Assembly (NCBI RefSeq): GCF_001953355.1
Contig: NZ_MPIY01000006.1
Coordinates: forward strand, 1-64,000
Direction: 5' to 3'
DNA from: Polynucleobacter sphagniphilus
GTDB taxonomy: Bacteria; Pseudomonadota; Gammaproteobacteria; Burkholderiales; Burkholderiaceae
DNA: 64,000 bases
This document shows, one piece after another, positions 8,572-19,307 of the stretch. The notes below the pieces were generated by a model that searched no databases, was not told the origin of the DNA, and was given only the letters and a program-made list of their open reading frames with translations. How positions within the stretch are numbered: the first letter of the stretch is position 1; every line of letters begins with the position of its first letter. The translations under genes were made by a program, and so were the position numbers.

Positions 8572-9339
8572 TTACTCAAATCGATTATCTAAACGTCCCA
8601 CACCTTCAATAATGATGCTGACATTGCTGCCGGGTTTCATCGATCCAACGCCAACAGAGGTTCCACATGCAATGATGTCCCCAGGCTCTAGTGGCACATC
8701 TTGGGAGATGAGGCTGACTAGTTTTGCGGGTGGAAAAATCATATCAGCGATCGGATAATTTTGACGCTCTTGATCATTCAAGATCGTTTTAATGTAAAGC
8801 TTGCTTGGATCTACATCAGTCGTGATGTAGGGCCCAAACACACCAAAGGTGTTAAAGCTCTTTGAGCGTGTCCATTGAGCATAGCCTGGATCTCGATTCA
8901 AAATTTCAATCGCAGTAACGTCATTAATGCAGGTGTATCCAAAAATAGCAACAGCAGCAGTCTTCTCATCGACTTCATGGCAGTGCTTGCCAATCACAAT
9001 CCCTAGCTCGCCCTCGTAGACTACTTTTCCTGAATAGGATTTTGGAGTGCGAATCACTTGGTTTGCTGCTAAGAAAGAATTATTACCTTTTAAAAAATAC
9101 AGGGGCTCGGCTGGGACAGCGTGCTCTAACTTGGTAACGAGCGCATAAAAATTATCAACCATGGCAACCATCTTTGATGGAGTACATGGAATATCAATGG
9201 TTACTTCATTTAATTTGAGGAGCTCACCGCTAGCAATCGGCCCATTAAAAAGATCTCCCGTATAAACCGCAATCTGATCTCCTTGGACTTGGCCTAAACC
9301 AGATTTACCTTGGTGTTGAAAGCGTAGCCATTGAGTCAT
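8572..9339 (-). CDS. Fumarylacetoacetate hydrolase family protein
   Basis: YEGELGIVIGKHCHEV, FGYTCINDVTAIE, RSKSFNTFGVFGPYI motifs. Confidence 0.9.
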   Translation of the reverse strand: MTQWLRFQHQGKSGLGQVQGDQIAVYTGDLFNGPIASGELLKLNEVTIDIPCTPSKMVAMVDNFYALVTKLEHAVPAEPLYFLKGNNSFLAANQVIRTPKSYSGKVVYEGELGIVIGKHCHEVDEKTAAVAIFGYTCINDVTAIEILNRDPGYAQWTRSKSFNTFGVFGPYITTDVDPSKLYIKTILNDQERQNYPIADMIFPPAKLVSLISQDVPLEPGDIIACGTSVGVGSMKPGSNVSIIIEGVGRLDNRFE

Positions 9340-9353
9340 CTGTATTTCCTTCT

Positions 9354-10358
9354 TTAAGTTTGTCTTGCTAGCGAGTATTCACACAAGGCATGTAAAGCGC
9401 TTGTAGCCTCATTTTCTGGAAAGTCTTTAATGCATTCGAATGCGAGATCAGCCTCTCGTTTAGCGGCTGCATGGGTGTAATCGAGTGCGCCAGAAGTTTG
9501 AACGGCTTTGAGAATTTGTAAAAAGACATCTTGTGGTAGGTCTTGATTCTGCTCAATCGCAGCGCGTACGAGGAGGCGCTCCTCTGTACTGCCATTTTCT
9601 AAAAGATAAATCAGGGGTAGGGTTGGCTTTCCTTCGCGCAGATCATCGCCTGCATTTTTACCCATTTGCTCAGCATTGGCGGTGTAGTCCAATAAATCAT
9701 CCATTAATTGGAAGGCGGTGCCTATGTGTCTGCCAAAAGCGGCAGCTTGCTCTCGTTGAGCAACATTTGATTTGGCCAGGATGGCTCCAAGTTCGCTCGA
9801 AGCTTCAAATAGCTTGGCAGTTTTATAGCGAATGACTTGTAGGTAGCTCGCTTCATCCACTTCTGGGTCATTCATGTTCAATAACTGCAACACTTCACCC
9901 TCGGCAATCGTATTGGTTGCATCAGAGAGAATTTGCATGACCCTTAAGTCATTTGGGCCGATCATCATCTGAAAGGCGCGGGAGTACAAAAAGTCGCCAA
10001 CTAGAACGCTAGCAGCGTTACCAAAGGCAGCATTTGCGGTCTCTCGACCCCTTCTCAGGGTGGATTCATCCACAACATCATCGTGCAGCAGAGTGGCTGT
10101 GTGGATAAATTCGACCACCGCGGCCAGTTCAAGTGCATGAGGGGTGGGTTGGCCATTGGCTAGTGCTTTAGCGACTAAGAGCAGTAGGGCTGGTCGTATA
10201 CGCTTTCCACCCGCCTGGATGATATATGTAGAGATTTGGTCAATTAAGGCGACCTTAGAGGCCAGTCGCTGGCGAATAACCTCGTCTAAGTCCTTGAAAT
10301 ATAAGGAAATTGGGGCCAAAATCTGACTTAATTGATTGTTTTTGACAGTGCTCGTCAT
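9354..10358 (-). CDS. ispB: Octaprenyl/polyprenyl diphosphate synthase
   Basis: Motifs LLHDDVVDESTLRRG and LMDDLLDY; divergent from rplU. Start set to MTSTVKNN at 10358; the longer ORF overlaps rplU. Confidence 0.93.
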   Translation of the reverse strand: MTSTVKNNQLSQILAPISLYFKDLDEVIRQRLASKVALIDQISTYIIQAGGKRIRPALLLLVAKALANGQPTPHALELAAVVEFIHTATLLHDDVVDESTLRRGRETANAAFGNAASVLVGDFLYSRAFQMMIGPNDLRVMQILSDATNTIAEGEVLQLLNMNDPEVDEASYLQVIRYKTAKLFEASSELGAILAKSNVAQREQAAAFGRHIGTAFQLMDDLLDYTANAEQMGKNAGDDLREGKPTLPLIYLLENGSTEERLLVRAAIEQNQDLPQDVFLQILKAVQTSGALDYTHAAAKREADLAFECIKDFPENEATSALHALCEYSLARQT

Positions 10359-10370
10359 GCAAGATATAAT
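10342..10370 (+). promoter_or_regulatory. Consensus sigma70 promoter for rplU-rpmA
   Basis: TTGACA (10342-10347), 17-bp spacer, TATAAT (10365-10370), ~64 nt upstream of the rplU ATG. Confidence 0.85.
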
Positions 10371-10433
10371 AATGGGCTTAGCTTCTCCAGGGTGGATTAG
10401 CTTAAATGTAGATATTAATTGAGGTTTCAAACC

Positions 10434-10745
10434 ATGTACGCGGTCATAAAAACCGGTGGCAAACAGTATAAAGTTGCTGCAGGCGAAAAATTGAAAATAG
10501 AACAGATACCAGCGGAAATCGGCAGCGAAATCACTCTTGACCAAGTCCTCGCCGTAGGCGAAGGCGCATCACTCAAACTGGGTGATCCATTGGTTAATGG
10601 TGCAGCTGTGATGGCCACTGTCGTCTCCCAGGGACGTCACGATAAAGTGACAATCTTTAAGATGCGCCGTCGCAAGCATTATCAAAAGCACCAAGGCCAT
10701 CGTCAGAATTACACAGAAATTCTGATTAACACGATCAAAGCCTAA
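10434..10745 (+). CDS. rplU: 50S ribosomal protein L21
   Basis: [23 protein letters not shown]...[16 protein letters not shown]. Confidence 0.97.
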   Translation: MYAVIKTGGKQYKVAAGEKLKIEQIPAEIGSEITLDQVLAVGEGASLKLGDPLVNGAAVMATVVSQGRHDKVTIFKMRRRKHYQKHQGHRQNYTEILINTIKA

Positions 10746-10760
10746 GAGCAGGAGAGAAAT

Positions 10761-11021
10761 ATGGCACAGAAAAAAGGCGGCGGCTCAACACGAAATGGCC
10801 GCGACTCAGAATCGAAACGCTTAGGCGTTAAGGTATTTGGTGGCGAGCACATTAATGCTGGCAGCATCATTATTCGTCAACGTGGCACACGAGTTCATCC
10901 TGGTGCAAACGTTGGTATTGGTAAGGATCACACTTTGTTTGCTTTAATTGACGGACAAGTGGAATTCGGCGTTAAGGGTGCTTTGAAGAAGGCCCAGGTT
11001 TCAGTTCTGCCGCGTTCATAA
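10761..11021 (+). CDS. rpmA: 50S ribosomal protein L27
   Basis: [29 protein letters not shown]. Confidence 0.97.
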   Translation: MAQKKGGGSTRNGRDSESKRLGVKVFGGEHINAGSIIIRQRGTRVHPGANVGIGKDHTLFALIDGQVEFGVKGALKKAQVSVLPRS

Positions 11022-11077
11022 GGCGCCTGACTGAGACACGTTTGATTCAGATTTATTCCGAATTTAACCCTTAGGAA

Positions 11078-11108
11078 CAGGCCTCGCTAGTGCGAGGCCT
11101 TTTTTATT
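11078..11108 (+). terminator. Intrinsic terminator after rpmA
   Basis: GGCCTCGC-tagt-GCGAGGCCTTTTTT. Confidence 0.85.
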
Positions 11109-11109
11109 C

Positions 11110-12198
11110 ATGAAATTCATAGACGAAGCTCGTATTGAAGTCATAGCTGGCCAAGGTGGCGCCGGGAGCGCCTCCATGCGTCGCGAAAAGTTTATTGAAT
11201 TCGGTGGCCCTGATGGTGGGGACGGCGGTAAAGGCGGTAGCGTTTGGGCTGTAGCCGATCGCAATATCAATACCTTGGTGGACTATCGTTACGCAAAAAC
11301 ACACACCGCTAAAAACGGTGAGCCTGGACGTGGTGCAGATTGCTATGGCCGTGCGGGTGACGATATTGAACTGCGTATGCCAGTGGGAACCATCATTGCT
11401 GATTATGAAACTGGTGAACCAATTGCGGATTTAACAACCCATGGCGAGCGTCTCTGCTTGGCCCAAGGCGGTGTTGGCGGTTGGGGAAATATTCACTTTA
11501 AGAGTAGTACGAACCGCGCACCACGTCAAAAGACAAATGGTAAGCCGGGGGAAAGACGCAAGCTGAAGTTGGAATTAAAGGTATTGGCCGATGTAGGTTT
11601 ACTAGGCATGCCTAATGCTGGTAAATCTACTTTGATTACTGCGGTCTCTAATGCGCGTCCAAAAATTGCTGATTACCCATTCACCACGTTACATCCCAAT
11701 TTGGGTGTGGTACGAGTTGGTAGTGAGCGCAGCTTCGTAATCGCAGATATTCCAGGTTTGATTGAAGGTGCTGCAGAGGGTGCTGGCTTGGGGCATCGTT
11801 TCTTACGTCATCTTCAGCGCACGGGTGTTCTGTTGCATTTGGTAGATATTGCTCCTTTTGATGAGAATATTGATCCCGTTGCTGATGCAAAAGCGATCGT
11901 CAATGAACTACGTAAGTATGACGAAGCTTTGGTTGAGAAACCACGTTGGTTAGTGCTTAATAAAGTCGATATGATTCCCGAAGAAGATCGCAAAAAAGTG
12001 GTTGCTGACTTTATTAAGAAATTCAAATGGACTGGCCCTGTTTTTGAGATATCTGCTTTGACTGGACTTGGATGTGACAAGCTTTGTTACTCCTTACAGG
12101 ATTACTTGGATTCAGTACGTCGTAATCGCGATGAAGCGGATGAACGTGCTGCAGATCCTCGCTATCAAGATCAAAACGAAGATAAAACCCCAGATTAA
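11110..12198 (+). CDS. obgE: GTPase Obg/CgtA
   Basis: [54 protein letters not shown]. Confidence 0.96.
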   Translation: MKFIDEARIEVIAGQGGAGSASMRREKFIEFGGPDGGDGGKGGSVWAVADRNINTLVDYRYAKTHTAKNGEPGRGADCYGRAGDDIELRMPVGTIIADYETGEPIADLTTHGERLCLAQGGVGGWGNIHFKSSTNRAPRQKTNGKPGERRKLKLELKVLADVGLLGMPNAGKSTLITAVSNARPKIADYPFTTLHPNLGVVRVGSERSFVIADIPGLIEGAAEGAGLGHRFLRHLQRTGVLLHLVDIAPFDENIDPVADAKAIVNELRKYDEALVEKPRWLVLNKVDMIPEEDRKKVVADFIKKFKWTGPVFEISALTGLGCDKLCYSLQDYLDSVRRNRDEADERAADPRYQDQNEDKTPD

Positions 12199-12218
12199 AT
12201 ACGCATTTGATACGCTCA

Positions 12219-13007
12219 ATGGATATGACTGTACAAAAAGCAAAACGAATCGTTGTGAAGGTGGGCTCTAGCCTGGTAACCAATAATGGTGAGGGCTTGG
12301 ATCATGGTGCCATTGCAATGTGGGCTGAGCAACTGGCCGCGCTCTTACGTTCTGGCCATGAAGTCTTGATGGTGAGTTCAGGAGCTATTGCAGAGGGCAT
12401 GCAGCGCTTGGGTTGGACTAAACGCCCACAAGAAATTCATCAATTACAAGCTGCTGCTGCGGTTGGTCAAATGGGGCTAGTGCAGGTTTATGAAAGTTGT
12501 TTTGCACAATTTAATTTACGTAGTGCCCAGGTCTTATTGACCAATGCAGATCTAGCTCATCCTGAACGCAATGCAAATGCAAAAGCAACTTTAGACACCT
12601 TACTCAAGTTGGGCGTAGTTCCTATCATCAACGAAAACGATACGGTTGTTACTGATGAAATTAAGTTTGGTGATAACGATAGCCTTGCTGCTCTTGTAAG
12701 CAACTTAATTCATGCTGATCTATTAGTCATTCTGACAGATCAGGGTGGTTTATTTACAGCCGATCCGCGTTATGACTCGAGCGCAACCCTATTAAGTGAG
12801 GTGCTTGCTGGAGATCCAGCATTAGAAAAAATGGCCGGCGGCGCAGGTAGCGCGCTTAGTAAAGGGGGCATGCTCACTAAAGTACTGGCTGCTAAGGTAG
12901 CCGCTCTCAGTGGTACCGATACCGTGATCGCTTCTGGTCGTGAGCCCCACGTTTTAACCCGCCTATTAAAGGGCGAAGCAATCGGGACTTATCTGCGTTC
13001 CAAATAA
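12219..13007 (+). CDS. proB: Glutamate 5-kinase, lacking the C-terminal PUA domain
   Basis: [14 protein letters not shown]...MGLVQVYE...NENDTV...[14 protein letters not shown]; ends [11 protein letters not shown] (~262 aa). Confidence 0.93.
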   Translation: MDMTVQKAKRIVVKVGSSLVTNNGEGLDHGAIAMWAEQLAALLRSGHEVLMVSSGAIAEGMQRLGWTKRPQEIHQLQAAAAVGQMGLVQVYESCFAQFNLRSAQVLLTNADLAHPERNANAKATLDTLLKLGVVPIINENDTVVTDEIKFGDNDSLAALVSNLIHADLLVILTDQGGLFTADPRYDSSATLLSEVLAGDPALEKMAGGAGSALSKGGMLTKVLAAKVAALSGTDTVIASGREPHVLTRLLKGEAIGTYLRSK

Positions 13008-13025
13008 AGCCCTCTTCAAGCTGGG

Positions 13026-13589
13026 CTATTGAACCCCGTAGGAATTAGTAGGCTTTACGCCACCCGTAAATCCTTTTGGATTGAGAGATTGCACTATGGC
13101 TTTAGTGCTCTTAACTTGGGTGCTTATATTGCAAAAAGCACCCTGAGCCAGAGCAGCTTGGTAGCGATTGGGATTGTGGTCTTTGATATCCTTCCAGCTA
13201 CTTAAGGTATTTTCTTTCCACTTACCGTTATCGAAATTTCCATATAAACGCCACTGAAATGAGTCGCAGCGAATACCTTCATATTGTGTCTGTTGATTGC
13301 CGTTGGGGCTGGTCATTACAACCGTATAGCGCGTTACGCCATCGGGATCGGCTGAAATAGAGTCAGTATCAATTGCAAACTTAAATACCGCGTTATTAGA
13401 AACATAAAAGGGTACTAGGGTTTCTTGGTTGGGTGGGTTTAAGGGAAGGGTGGTTTCCCCTTCTTTAAAAACCATAGGTGCAAACGGATCTACGCCGCTT
13501 TCCATTGGATCACCTGCGCAAGCCATTAGGCTAATTCCAAGACTTAAAACCAGAGGGTAAAGCGTAATTTGACGTTGTAAGTGTGTCAT
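13026..13589 (-). CDS. CNP1-like family lipoprotein
   Basis: Lipobox-like [59 protein letters not shown] is CNP1-like. Confidence 0.8.
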   Translation of the reverse strand: MTHLQRQITLYPLVLSLGISLMACAGDPMESGVDPFAPMVFKEGETTLPLNPPNQETLVPFYVSNNAVFKFAIDTDSISADPDGVTRYTVVMTSPNGNQQTQYEGIRCDSFQWRLYGNFDNGKWKENTLSSWKDIKDHNPNRYQAALAQGAFCNISTQVKSTKAIVQSLNPKGFTGGVKPTNSYGVQ

Positions 13590-14185
13590 GAAGACTTATT
13601 TTTAGGATTGGTTGCCTTCGAATACTCATCGGCATCGGAGTAGATGGATTGAATTAAGTCTAGTGGGGAACCCCAAGTTAGCTGTTGCATGCGTAATCCA
13701 CGGGTAAGGTAGCGAGCCAATTCAGAAAGGGCTAGCTGATAAACCTCACGCTTGAAGTCAATTACGGCATCAAGTTGGATCCAAAATGGTACCCAGCGCC
13801 AAGCATCAAATTCAGGGTGTTCTGAAGCCCTTAGATGAATATCGCTATCTAAACCGACTAAACGCAGAAGAAACCAAATTTGTTTTTGGCCACGATAAGC
13901 GGCACGGTGAACCCGTGTGCTATGTTGACGGCGCAAATACTCCTCAGGGACATCGTAACGAAGCCAATCCCTGGTCCGTCCAATAATCTGGACATGCTCT
14001 GGCAGTAAGCCAACCTCCTCATGCAATTCGCGATACATGGCCTGCTCAGGGCTTTCGCCATGCTGAATTCCGCCCTGCGGGAACTGCCACGAATGCTGCC
14101 CAACGCGTTTTCCCCAGAAAACCTCGTTATGGCTGTTGAGTAGGACAATGCCGACATTGGCTCTATACCCTTCACGGTCAAGCAT
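13586..14185 (-). CDS. rppH: RNA pyrophosphohydrolase (Nudix)
   Basis: [60 protein letters not shown]. Confidence 0.95.
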   Translation of the reverse strand: MLDREGYRANVGIVLLNSHNEVFWGKRVGQHSWQFPQGGIQHGESPEQAMYRELHEEVGLLPEHVQIIGRTRDWLRYDVPEEYLRRQHSTRVHRAAYRGQKQIWFLLRLVGLDSDIHLRASEHPEFDAWRWVPFWIQLDAVIDFKREVYQLALSELARYLTRGLRMQQLTWGSPLDLIQSIYSDADEYSKATNPKNKSS

Positions 14186-14233
14186 GATCGTGCCTCAAAT
14201 CCTTTAAAATCAATGATTTGATTATATCCATTC

Positions 14234-15976
14234 ATGAAAGCATCTCAATCATTTCTCGCCACGCTTAAAGAAGCCCCCTCTGACGCTGAGGTGGTTTCGC
14301 ACAAATTGATGGTGCGCGCAGGTCTTATCCGCAAATTGAGCGCGGGTATTTATAACTATTTGCCCTTAGGCTTGAAGTCGATTCGCAAGGTTGAGAATAT
14401 CATCCGCGAAGAAATGAACCGTGCAGGCGCGATTGAATTGTTGATGCCAATGATTCAGCCTGCTGAGTTATGGCAAGAGACGGGCCGCTGGGAAAAAATG
14501 GGGCCTGAGCTACTTCGTATTAAAGACCGTCATGATCGTGACTTTTTAATTCAGCCGACTTCTGAAGAGGTGGTAACCGATTTAGCTCGTAATGAGATTA
14601 AGAGTTACAAGCAATTGCCTGTGAATTTTTATCAAATTCAAACCAAGTTCCGCGATGAGCGCCGCCCACGTTTTGGCATTATGCGTGGGCGCGAATTTAG
14701 TATGAAAGATGCCTACTCTTTTGATCGCGATACCGAGGGGTTAAAGAAGTCCTATCAAATCATGTTTGATGCCTACACTCGTATTTTCAAGAGGATGGGC
14801 TTGAAGTTCCGCGCGGTTACTGCTGATAATGGCGCTATTGGCGGTTCTGGTAGCCAAGAGTTCCATGTGATCGCAGATACTGGCGAAGATGCCATCGTCT
14901 ATTGCCCCAATTCGGATTACGCTGCCAACCTTGAGGCTGCTGAGTCGGTAGCAATCATCGCTACGCGTGCTGATGCAAAAGAGTTAATGCAAAAAGTAGC
15001 TACTCCTGAAAAAACAAATTGCGCGGAGGTGGCGCAGTTCTTAAAGCTGCCTCTACAAAATACCGTCAAATCCTTGTTGTTTGCTGCTGATCAAGACAAT
15101 GGTCCAGCTAAATTATTCATGCTCTTGCTGCGTGGCGATCATGAATTAAATGAAATTAAAGCAAGCAAGATTCCAGGTATGGCGGAGTCTCGTTTTGCTT
15201 CAGAGGCGGAGATTCAGCAAGCATGTAATGCACCTGCCGGCTACCTGGGCCCTGTGGGTGTCAATGCTAATGTGACCGTGATTGCAGATCGCACTGTTGC
15301 CAATATGTCTGATTTTGTATGTGGTGCCAATGATGCTGGCTATCACTTGACTGGTGTGAACTGGGGTCGTGATTTACCTGAGCCTGTAGTGATGGATATC
15401 CGTAATGCAGTAGCGGGAGATCCATCACCCGATGGCAAAGGGGTTGTGGAAATTTGTCGCGGGATTGAAGTAGGCCATGTATTTCAATTGGGCACGCGTT
15501 ACTCAGAGGCGATGGGTTGTACGTATCTGGATCAACAAGGGAAAGCCCAGCCGATGGTGATGGGTTGTTACGGTATTGGTGTTACTCGCTTACTTGGTGC
15601 CGCAATTGAACAAGGGCATGATGAGAAGGGGATTATTTGGCCAATCTCGATGGCCCCGTTTGAAGTGGTTATTTGTCCCATGGGCTACGAGAAGTCAGAG
15701 GCAGTTAAAGCCGCATGTGATCAATTACATGATGATTTGTTAGCCGCTGGTATTGATGTGATTCTGGATGACCGAAATGAGCGTCCCGGTGCAATGTTTG
15801 CAGACTGGGAGTTAATTGGTGCTCCATTCCGCGTGGTGGTTGGTGATCGTGGTTTAGCAGATTCTCAGGTTGAATTTAAAGGGCGCACGGATACTGAGTC
15901 CCAAAATATTCCACTCGGGCAAATTAAAGACAAGGTGATTGCCGCTGTTCAGGCAGCAAAAAACTCAATTCATTAA
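14234..15976 (+). CDS. proS: Prolyl-tRNA synthetase (with editing insertion)
   Basis: [58 protein letters not shown]. Confidence 0.97.
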   Translation: MKASQSFLATLKEAPSDAEVVSHKLMVRAGLIRKLSAGIYNYLPLGLKSIRKVENIIREEMNRAGAIELLMPMIQPAELWQETGRWEKMGPELLRIKDRHDRDFLIQPTSEEVVTDLARNEIKSYKQLPVNFYQIQTKFRDERRPRFGIMRGREFSMKDAYSFDRDTEGLKKSYQIMFDAYTRIFKRMGLKFRAVTADNGAIGGSGSQEFHVIADTGEDAIVYCPNSDYAANLEAAESVAIIATRADAKELMQKVATPEKTNCAEVAQFLKLPLQNTVKSLLFAADQDNGPAKLFMLLLRGDHELNEIKASKIPGMAESRFASEAEIQQACNAPAGYLGPVGVNANVTVIADRTVANMSDFVCGANDAGYHLTGVNWGRDLPEPVVMDIRNAVAGDPSPDGKGVVEICRGIEVGHVFQLGTRYSEAMGCTYLDQQGKAQPMVMGCYGIGVTRLLGAAIEQGHDEKGIIWPISMAPFEVVICPMGYEKSEAVKAACDQLHDDLLAAGIDVILDDRNERPGAMFADWELIGAPFRVVVGDRGLADSQVEFKGRTDTESQNIPLGQIKDKVIAAVQAAKNSIH

Positions 15977-17359
15977 TTATTTTTTGAAGAGTCCGCCAAG
16001 ACCTTTGGCGGCTCCTTTGGCAGCCATTCCTGCCATGGCACGCGCCATTTTTCCGCCTTTGAATTGCTTCATCATGGTTTGCATTTGCTCGAACTGAGTA
16101 AGTAGACGATTGACTTCTTGCACTTGAACGCCAGCGCCGGCAGCAATACGGCGTTTACGACTCGCTTTGAGTAATTCAGGTTTGGCACGTTCACGCGGCG
16201 TCATACTGTCAATAATTCCACGCATACGTTTAGTTTGCTTATCGGCGGCACTTAAATTTGTTTTTGATGCTGCTTGCGCCATATGACTGGGTAATTTCTC
16301 CATCAAGCTAGCCATGCCACCCATTTGCTGCATCTGAGAGAGTTGATCACGAAAGTCGCCAAGATCAAACCCACCTTTAGAAATCTTACTTACAAGCTTT
16401 TCTGCTTTGGCTACATCAACATGTTGCTGCGCTTGTTCAACCAGGGCGAGGATATCACCCATACCCAGAATGCGGTTTGCCATGCGATCCGCATCAAAGA
16501 CTTCAAGCCCATCCATCTTTTCAGCAACACCGATGAATTTAAGTGGTACCCCGGTAATTTGACGAACGGATAATGCTGCACCACCACGTGAATCGCCATC
16601 CAGCTTGGTGAGAATCACCCCAGTCAGTGGAAGTGCCTCATGGAAGGCCTTGGCTGTATTCACAGCATCCTGACCCAACATCGCATCAACCACAAAAAGG
16701 GTTTCAATTGGATTGAGGCTGGCATGCAAGGTTTTAATTTCTTGCATGAGGGCTTCATCAATACCCAAGCGACCAGCAGTATCGACAATGACAACATCAA
16801 AATAATGACGGCGCGCCCAATCTAGGGCAGCTAGCGCAATGTCGTTCGGTTTTTGGCTGGTATCACTCGGAAAAAAATCGGCGCCTACTTGTTTACTGAC
16901 AGTTTGAAGCTGTTCAATTGCAGCAGGGCGATATACGTCACAAGAAACTGTCAGCACCTTCTTTTTCTTTTTCTCTTGCAGCCACTTGGCTAATTTGCCG
17001 ACAGAGGTAGTTTTACCTGCACCCTGTAAGCCGGCCATGAGAATGACTGCCGGAGGTTGGGTTGCTAAATTGAGCTCACCACTTTGCTGGCCATCACCCT
17101 TCATGATATGGGCTAATTCACGCTGAACTACCCCAACAAGAGCTTGGCCAGGACTGAGGCTGCCGACCACTTCCTCACCAAGGGCTTTAAATTTAATTTG
17201 CTCAAGTAGCGTTTTAACTACTGGAAGGGCTACATCCGCCTCCAGTAAGGCTAAGCGAATCTCCCGCAACATGTCGGCAGTGTTGCTTTCGGTGAGGCGG
17301 GCTTGGCCACGCATTGTTTTTACAACGCGAGATAGACGGTCGGTGAGGTTTTCTAGCAT
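15977..17359 (-). CDS. ffh: Signal recognition particle protein
   Basis: MAGLQGAGKTTSVGKLAKWL, DTAGRLGIDEALM, M-domain GGLFKK C-terminus. Confidence 0.97.
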   Translation of the reverse strand: MLENLTDRLSRVVKTMRGQARLTESNTADMLREIRLALLEADVALPVVKTLLEQIKFKALGEEVVGSLSPGQALVGVVQRELAHIMKGDGQQSGELNLATQPPAVILMAGLQGAGKTTSVGKLAKWLQEKKKKKVLTVSCDVYRPAAIEQLQTVSKQVGADFFPSDTSQKPNDIALAALDWARRHYFDVVIVDTAGRLGIDEALMQEIKTLHASLNPIETLFVVDAMLGQDAVNTAKAFHEALPLTGVILTKLDGDSRGGAALSVRQITGVPLKFIGVAEKMDGLEVFDADRMANRILGMGDILALVEQAQQHVDVAKAEKLVSKISKGGFDLGDFRDQLSQMQQMGGMASLMEKLPSHMAQAASKTNLSAADKQTKRMRGIIDSMTPRERAKPELLKASRKRRIAAGAGVQVQEVNRLLTQFEQMQTMMKQFKGGKMARAMAGMAAKGAAKGLGGLFKK

Positions 17360-17379
17360 TTATCGATTAGACTTTCCAG

Positions 17380-18237
17380 ATGGATATTTTAGGTTACTCG
17401 AGTTACGGATGGCTGCCCTGCGCACTTTATTTGCTTCTTTTGGTCATTTTGACCTTAAGAGCAAAGGGTTCGACGGAGTCCAAGCTGTTTTCTGGCTTCA
17501 TCCAGGCTGCAATTTTTGTCATTTTGCTGATTCATGGGGTGCAGTTGCATAACTCCGTGTTTACTGATCAAGGCTTTGTATTTGGCTTTGCGCAAGATTT
17601 ATCTTTGATTGCTTGGGTTGGTTTGGCTTTTTATTGGTTTCAGTCTTGGTTTTTGCCGATTTCCAGCTTGCGTTGGCTGGCCTTAATTTTCGCGATGATT
17701 TGTGCCTTTTTGCCTACCGTATTCCCAGGCGCCTTGATTTCTCCAAAAGCCGTTTCGGATCCCTGGTTTAAGGCTCATTTTATTGTCGCAACGATGGCTG
17801 TTGGTCTACTCAGTTTAGCGGCGATGCATGCCATGTTAATGAGTATTCAAGATCGGGCACTACATCGCCAGTTAGCAATTATTCCAAACAGCCGTCCTGC
17901 CCAATGGCTAGAGGATCTACCCCCCTTGATGACAATGGAAAGTTTGTTATTTAACCTGCTGTACGTGGGCTTTGTGCTCTTAAGTTTGACTGTATTTTCA
18001 GGCTTACTGTTCTCTCAAACCTTGTTTGGTAGACCGTTGGTGTTTGATCATAAAACAGTATTTGCGCTCCTCTCCTGGATTCTCTTTGCCGGGCTCTTAA
18101 TTGCTCGGTGGCGGGTAGGATTGCGTGGCCGTATGGCAGTGCGCTGGGTATTGAGCGCCTATACAGCCTTACTGTTGGCCTATGTTGGCAGTCGATTTGT
18201 CATGGAAGTCATTCTTCAAAAGAGCGTCAACAGTTGA
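17380..18237 (+). CDS. Cytochrome c assembly protein, CcsA/HemX-like
   Basis: Multi-TM protein with WVGLAFYWF and ALLSWILFAGLLIAR; position next to ffh. Confidence 0.82.
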   Translation: MDILGYSSYGWLPCALYLLLLVILTLRAKGSTESKLFSGFIQAAIFVILLIHGVQLHNSVFTDQGFVFGFAQDLSLIAWVGLAFYWFQSWFLPISSLRWLALIFAMICAFLPTVFPGALISPKAVSDPWFKAHFIVATMAVGLLSLAAMHAMLMSIQDRALHRQLAIIPNSRPAQWLEDLPPLMTMESLLFNLLYVGFVLLSLTVFSGLLFSQTLFGRPLVFDHKTVFALLSWILFAGLLIARWRVGLRGRMAVRWVLSAYTALLLAYVGSRFVMEVILQKSVNS

Positions 18238-19034
18238 TTAAGTGGCTTTTGTTGGTCTTTGTTGGGGCTATTTTTTACCGTTGGCTCAAACGCCAAAGGC
18301 AAGCTGCTTTTGATATAAAGAATGCCCCACAAATGAAGATACCGCCTGTCAAACCAATGACACAGTGTCAGTATTGCAAGGTCTATCTCCCGCTGAGTGA
18401 TGCTATTGCGCAGGAGGGCAGGTATTACTGTTCAAATGAGCATGTGCATGGTGTTGATGAGCGGGGTTGGGTTGGTGCTGCCAGTTGGCAGTTCTCGCCT
18501 AATCAGAATGAACGCCCTCAAGACCTTGAGCCAGACTTAGTAGTCATTCACCACATTAGTCTGCCACCTAGTCAGTTTGTAGAGCAAAACTGTACTAAGT
18601 ACATCATTGATTTTTTCCAAAATAAGCTGGATCCGAATTTACACCCATATTTTGTGGAAATTGCCGATCAAAAGGTCTCTAGCCACTTCCTAATATCGCG
18701 CAAGGGCGAACTCATTCAATTTGTCTCTATCTATCAGAGGGCTTGGCATGCGGGGCTCTCTTCATTTCTTGGGCGAGAGCAGTGCAATGACTTTTCGATT
18801 GGGATTGAGTTGGAGGGTGATGGAGATACGCCATTTGAAGTGCTGCAATATCAAGCATTGGCGGCCTTGGTTGGTCAGCTGAGAAAGAAATATCCCTCAA
18901 TCCAATTTGCTGGACATAGTGACATTGCTCCAAATCGAAAAACCGATCCTGGAATTCAGTTTGACTGGGAAAAGTTCCAAAAAAAGACAGGTATTTCTCT
19001 TAAATACTTTCCCTTTGGCTTAGCGAAACGCTAG
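18234..19034 (+). CDS. ampD: Fusion: PP0621-type membrane anchor/Zn-ribbon + AmpD 1,6-anhydro-N-acetylmuramyl-L-alanine amidase
   Basis: TM IKWLLLVFVGAIFYRWLKRQ, CQYCKVYLPLSDAIAQEGRYYCSNEH, then AmpD VVIHHISLPP...WHAG...GHSDIAPNRKTDPG. TTG start at 18234 overlaps the ccsA stop (TTGA). Confidence 0.88.
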   Translation: MIKWLLLVFVGAIFYRWLKRQRQAAFDIKNAPQMKIPPVKPMTQCQYCKVYLPLSDAIAQEGRYYCSNEHVHGVDERGWVGAASWQFSPNQNERPQDLEPDLVVIHHISLPPSQFVEQNCTKYIIDFFQNKLDPNLHPYFVEIADQKVSSHFLISRKGELIQFVSIYQRAWHAGLSSFLGREQCNDFSIGIELEGDGDTPFEVLQYQALAALVGQLRKKYPSIQFAGHSDIAPNRKTDPGIQFDWEKFQKKTGISLKYFPFGLAKR

Positions 19035-19188
19035 TTCAATATTAGTATGTAAGTGCCCGCTTACTTTCTCTCCCTTTGCCTAAAAAGGGGTCAAAATTTC
19101 GCACCAAATTGGACGCAAATTTTCCGAAAATATTAGTAAAAATACTTATAAATAATCGTCAGAAATACCTTACCAAATCGAAAATATT

Positions 19189-19235
19189 TCCCTATACTTA
19201 GTCATCAATGCACTTTGAAGCACTAGATGTAGTGT
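19189..19235 (+). promoter_or_regulatory. Tandem NrdR-box-like sites upstream of nrdA
   Basis: tccCTATACTTAGTCA (19189-19204) and GCACTAGATGTAGTGT (19220-19235), start-to-start spacing 31 bp; box 1 overlaps a TATACT -10-like element. Confidence 0.65.
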
Positions 19236-19307
19236 TTTAGACTCGCAATACCCCATTGTTTTCAAAAGATTTTTTTCACCAAATAACTATATATAAGCAG
19301 GAGAAAC

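Noticed and set aside
15992-16010. CCGCCAA-gacct-TTGGCGG hairpin at the proS/ffh convergent end
   Set aside because: Lies in ffh coding sequence (GGLFKK tail region) and lacks a U-tract on either strand.
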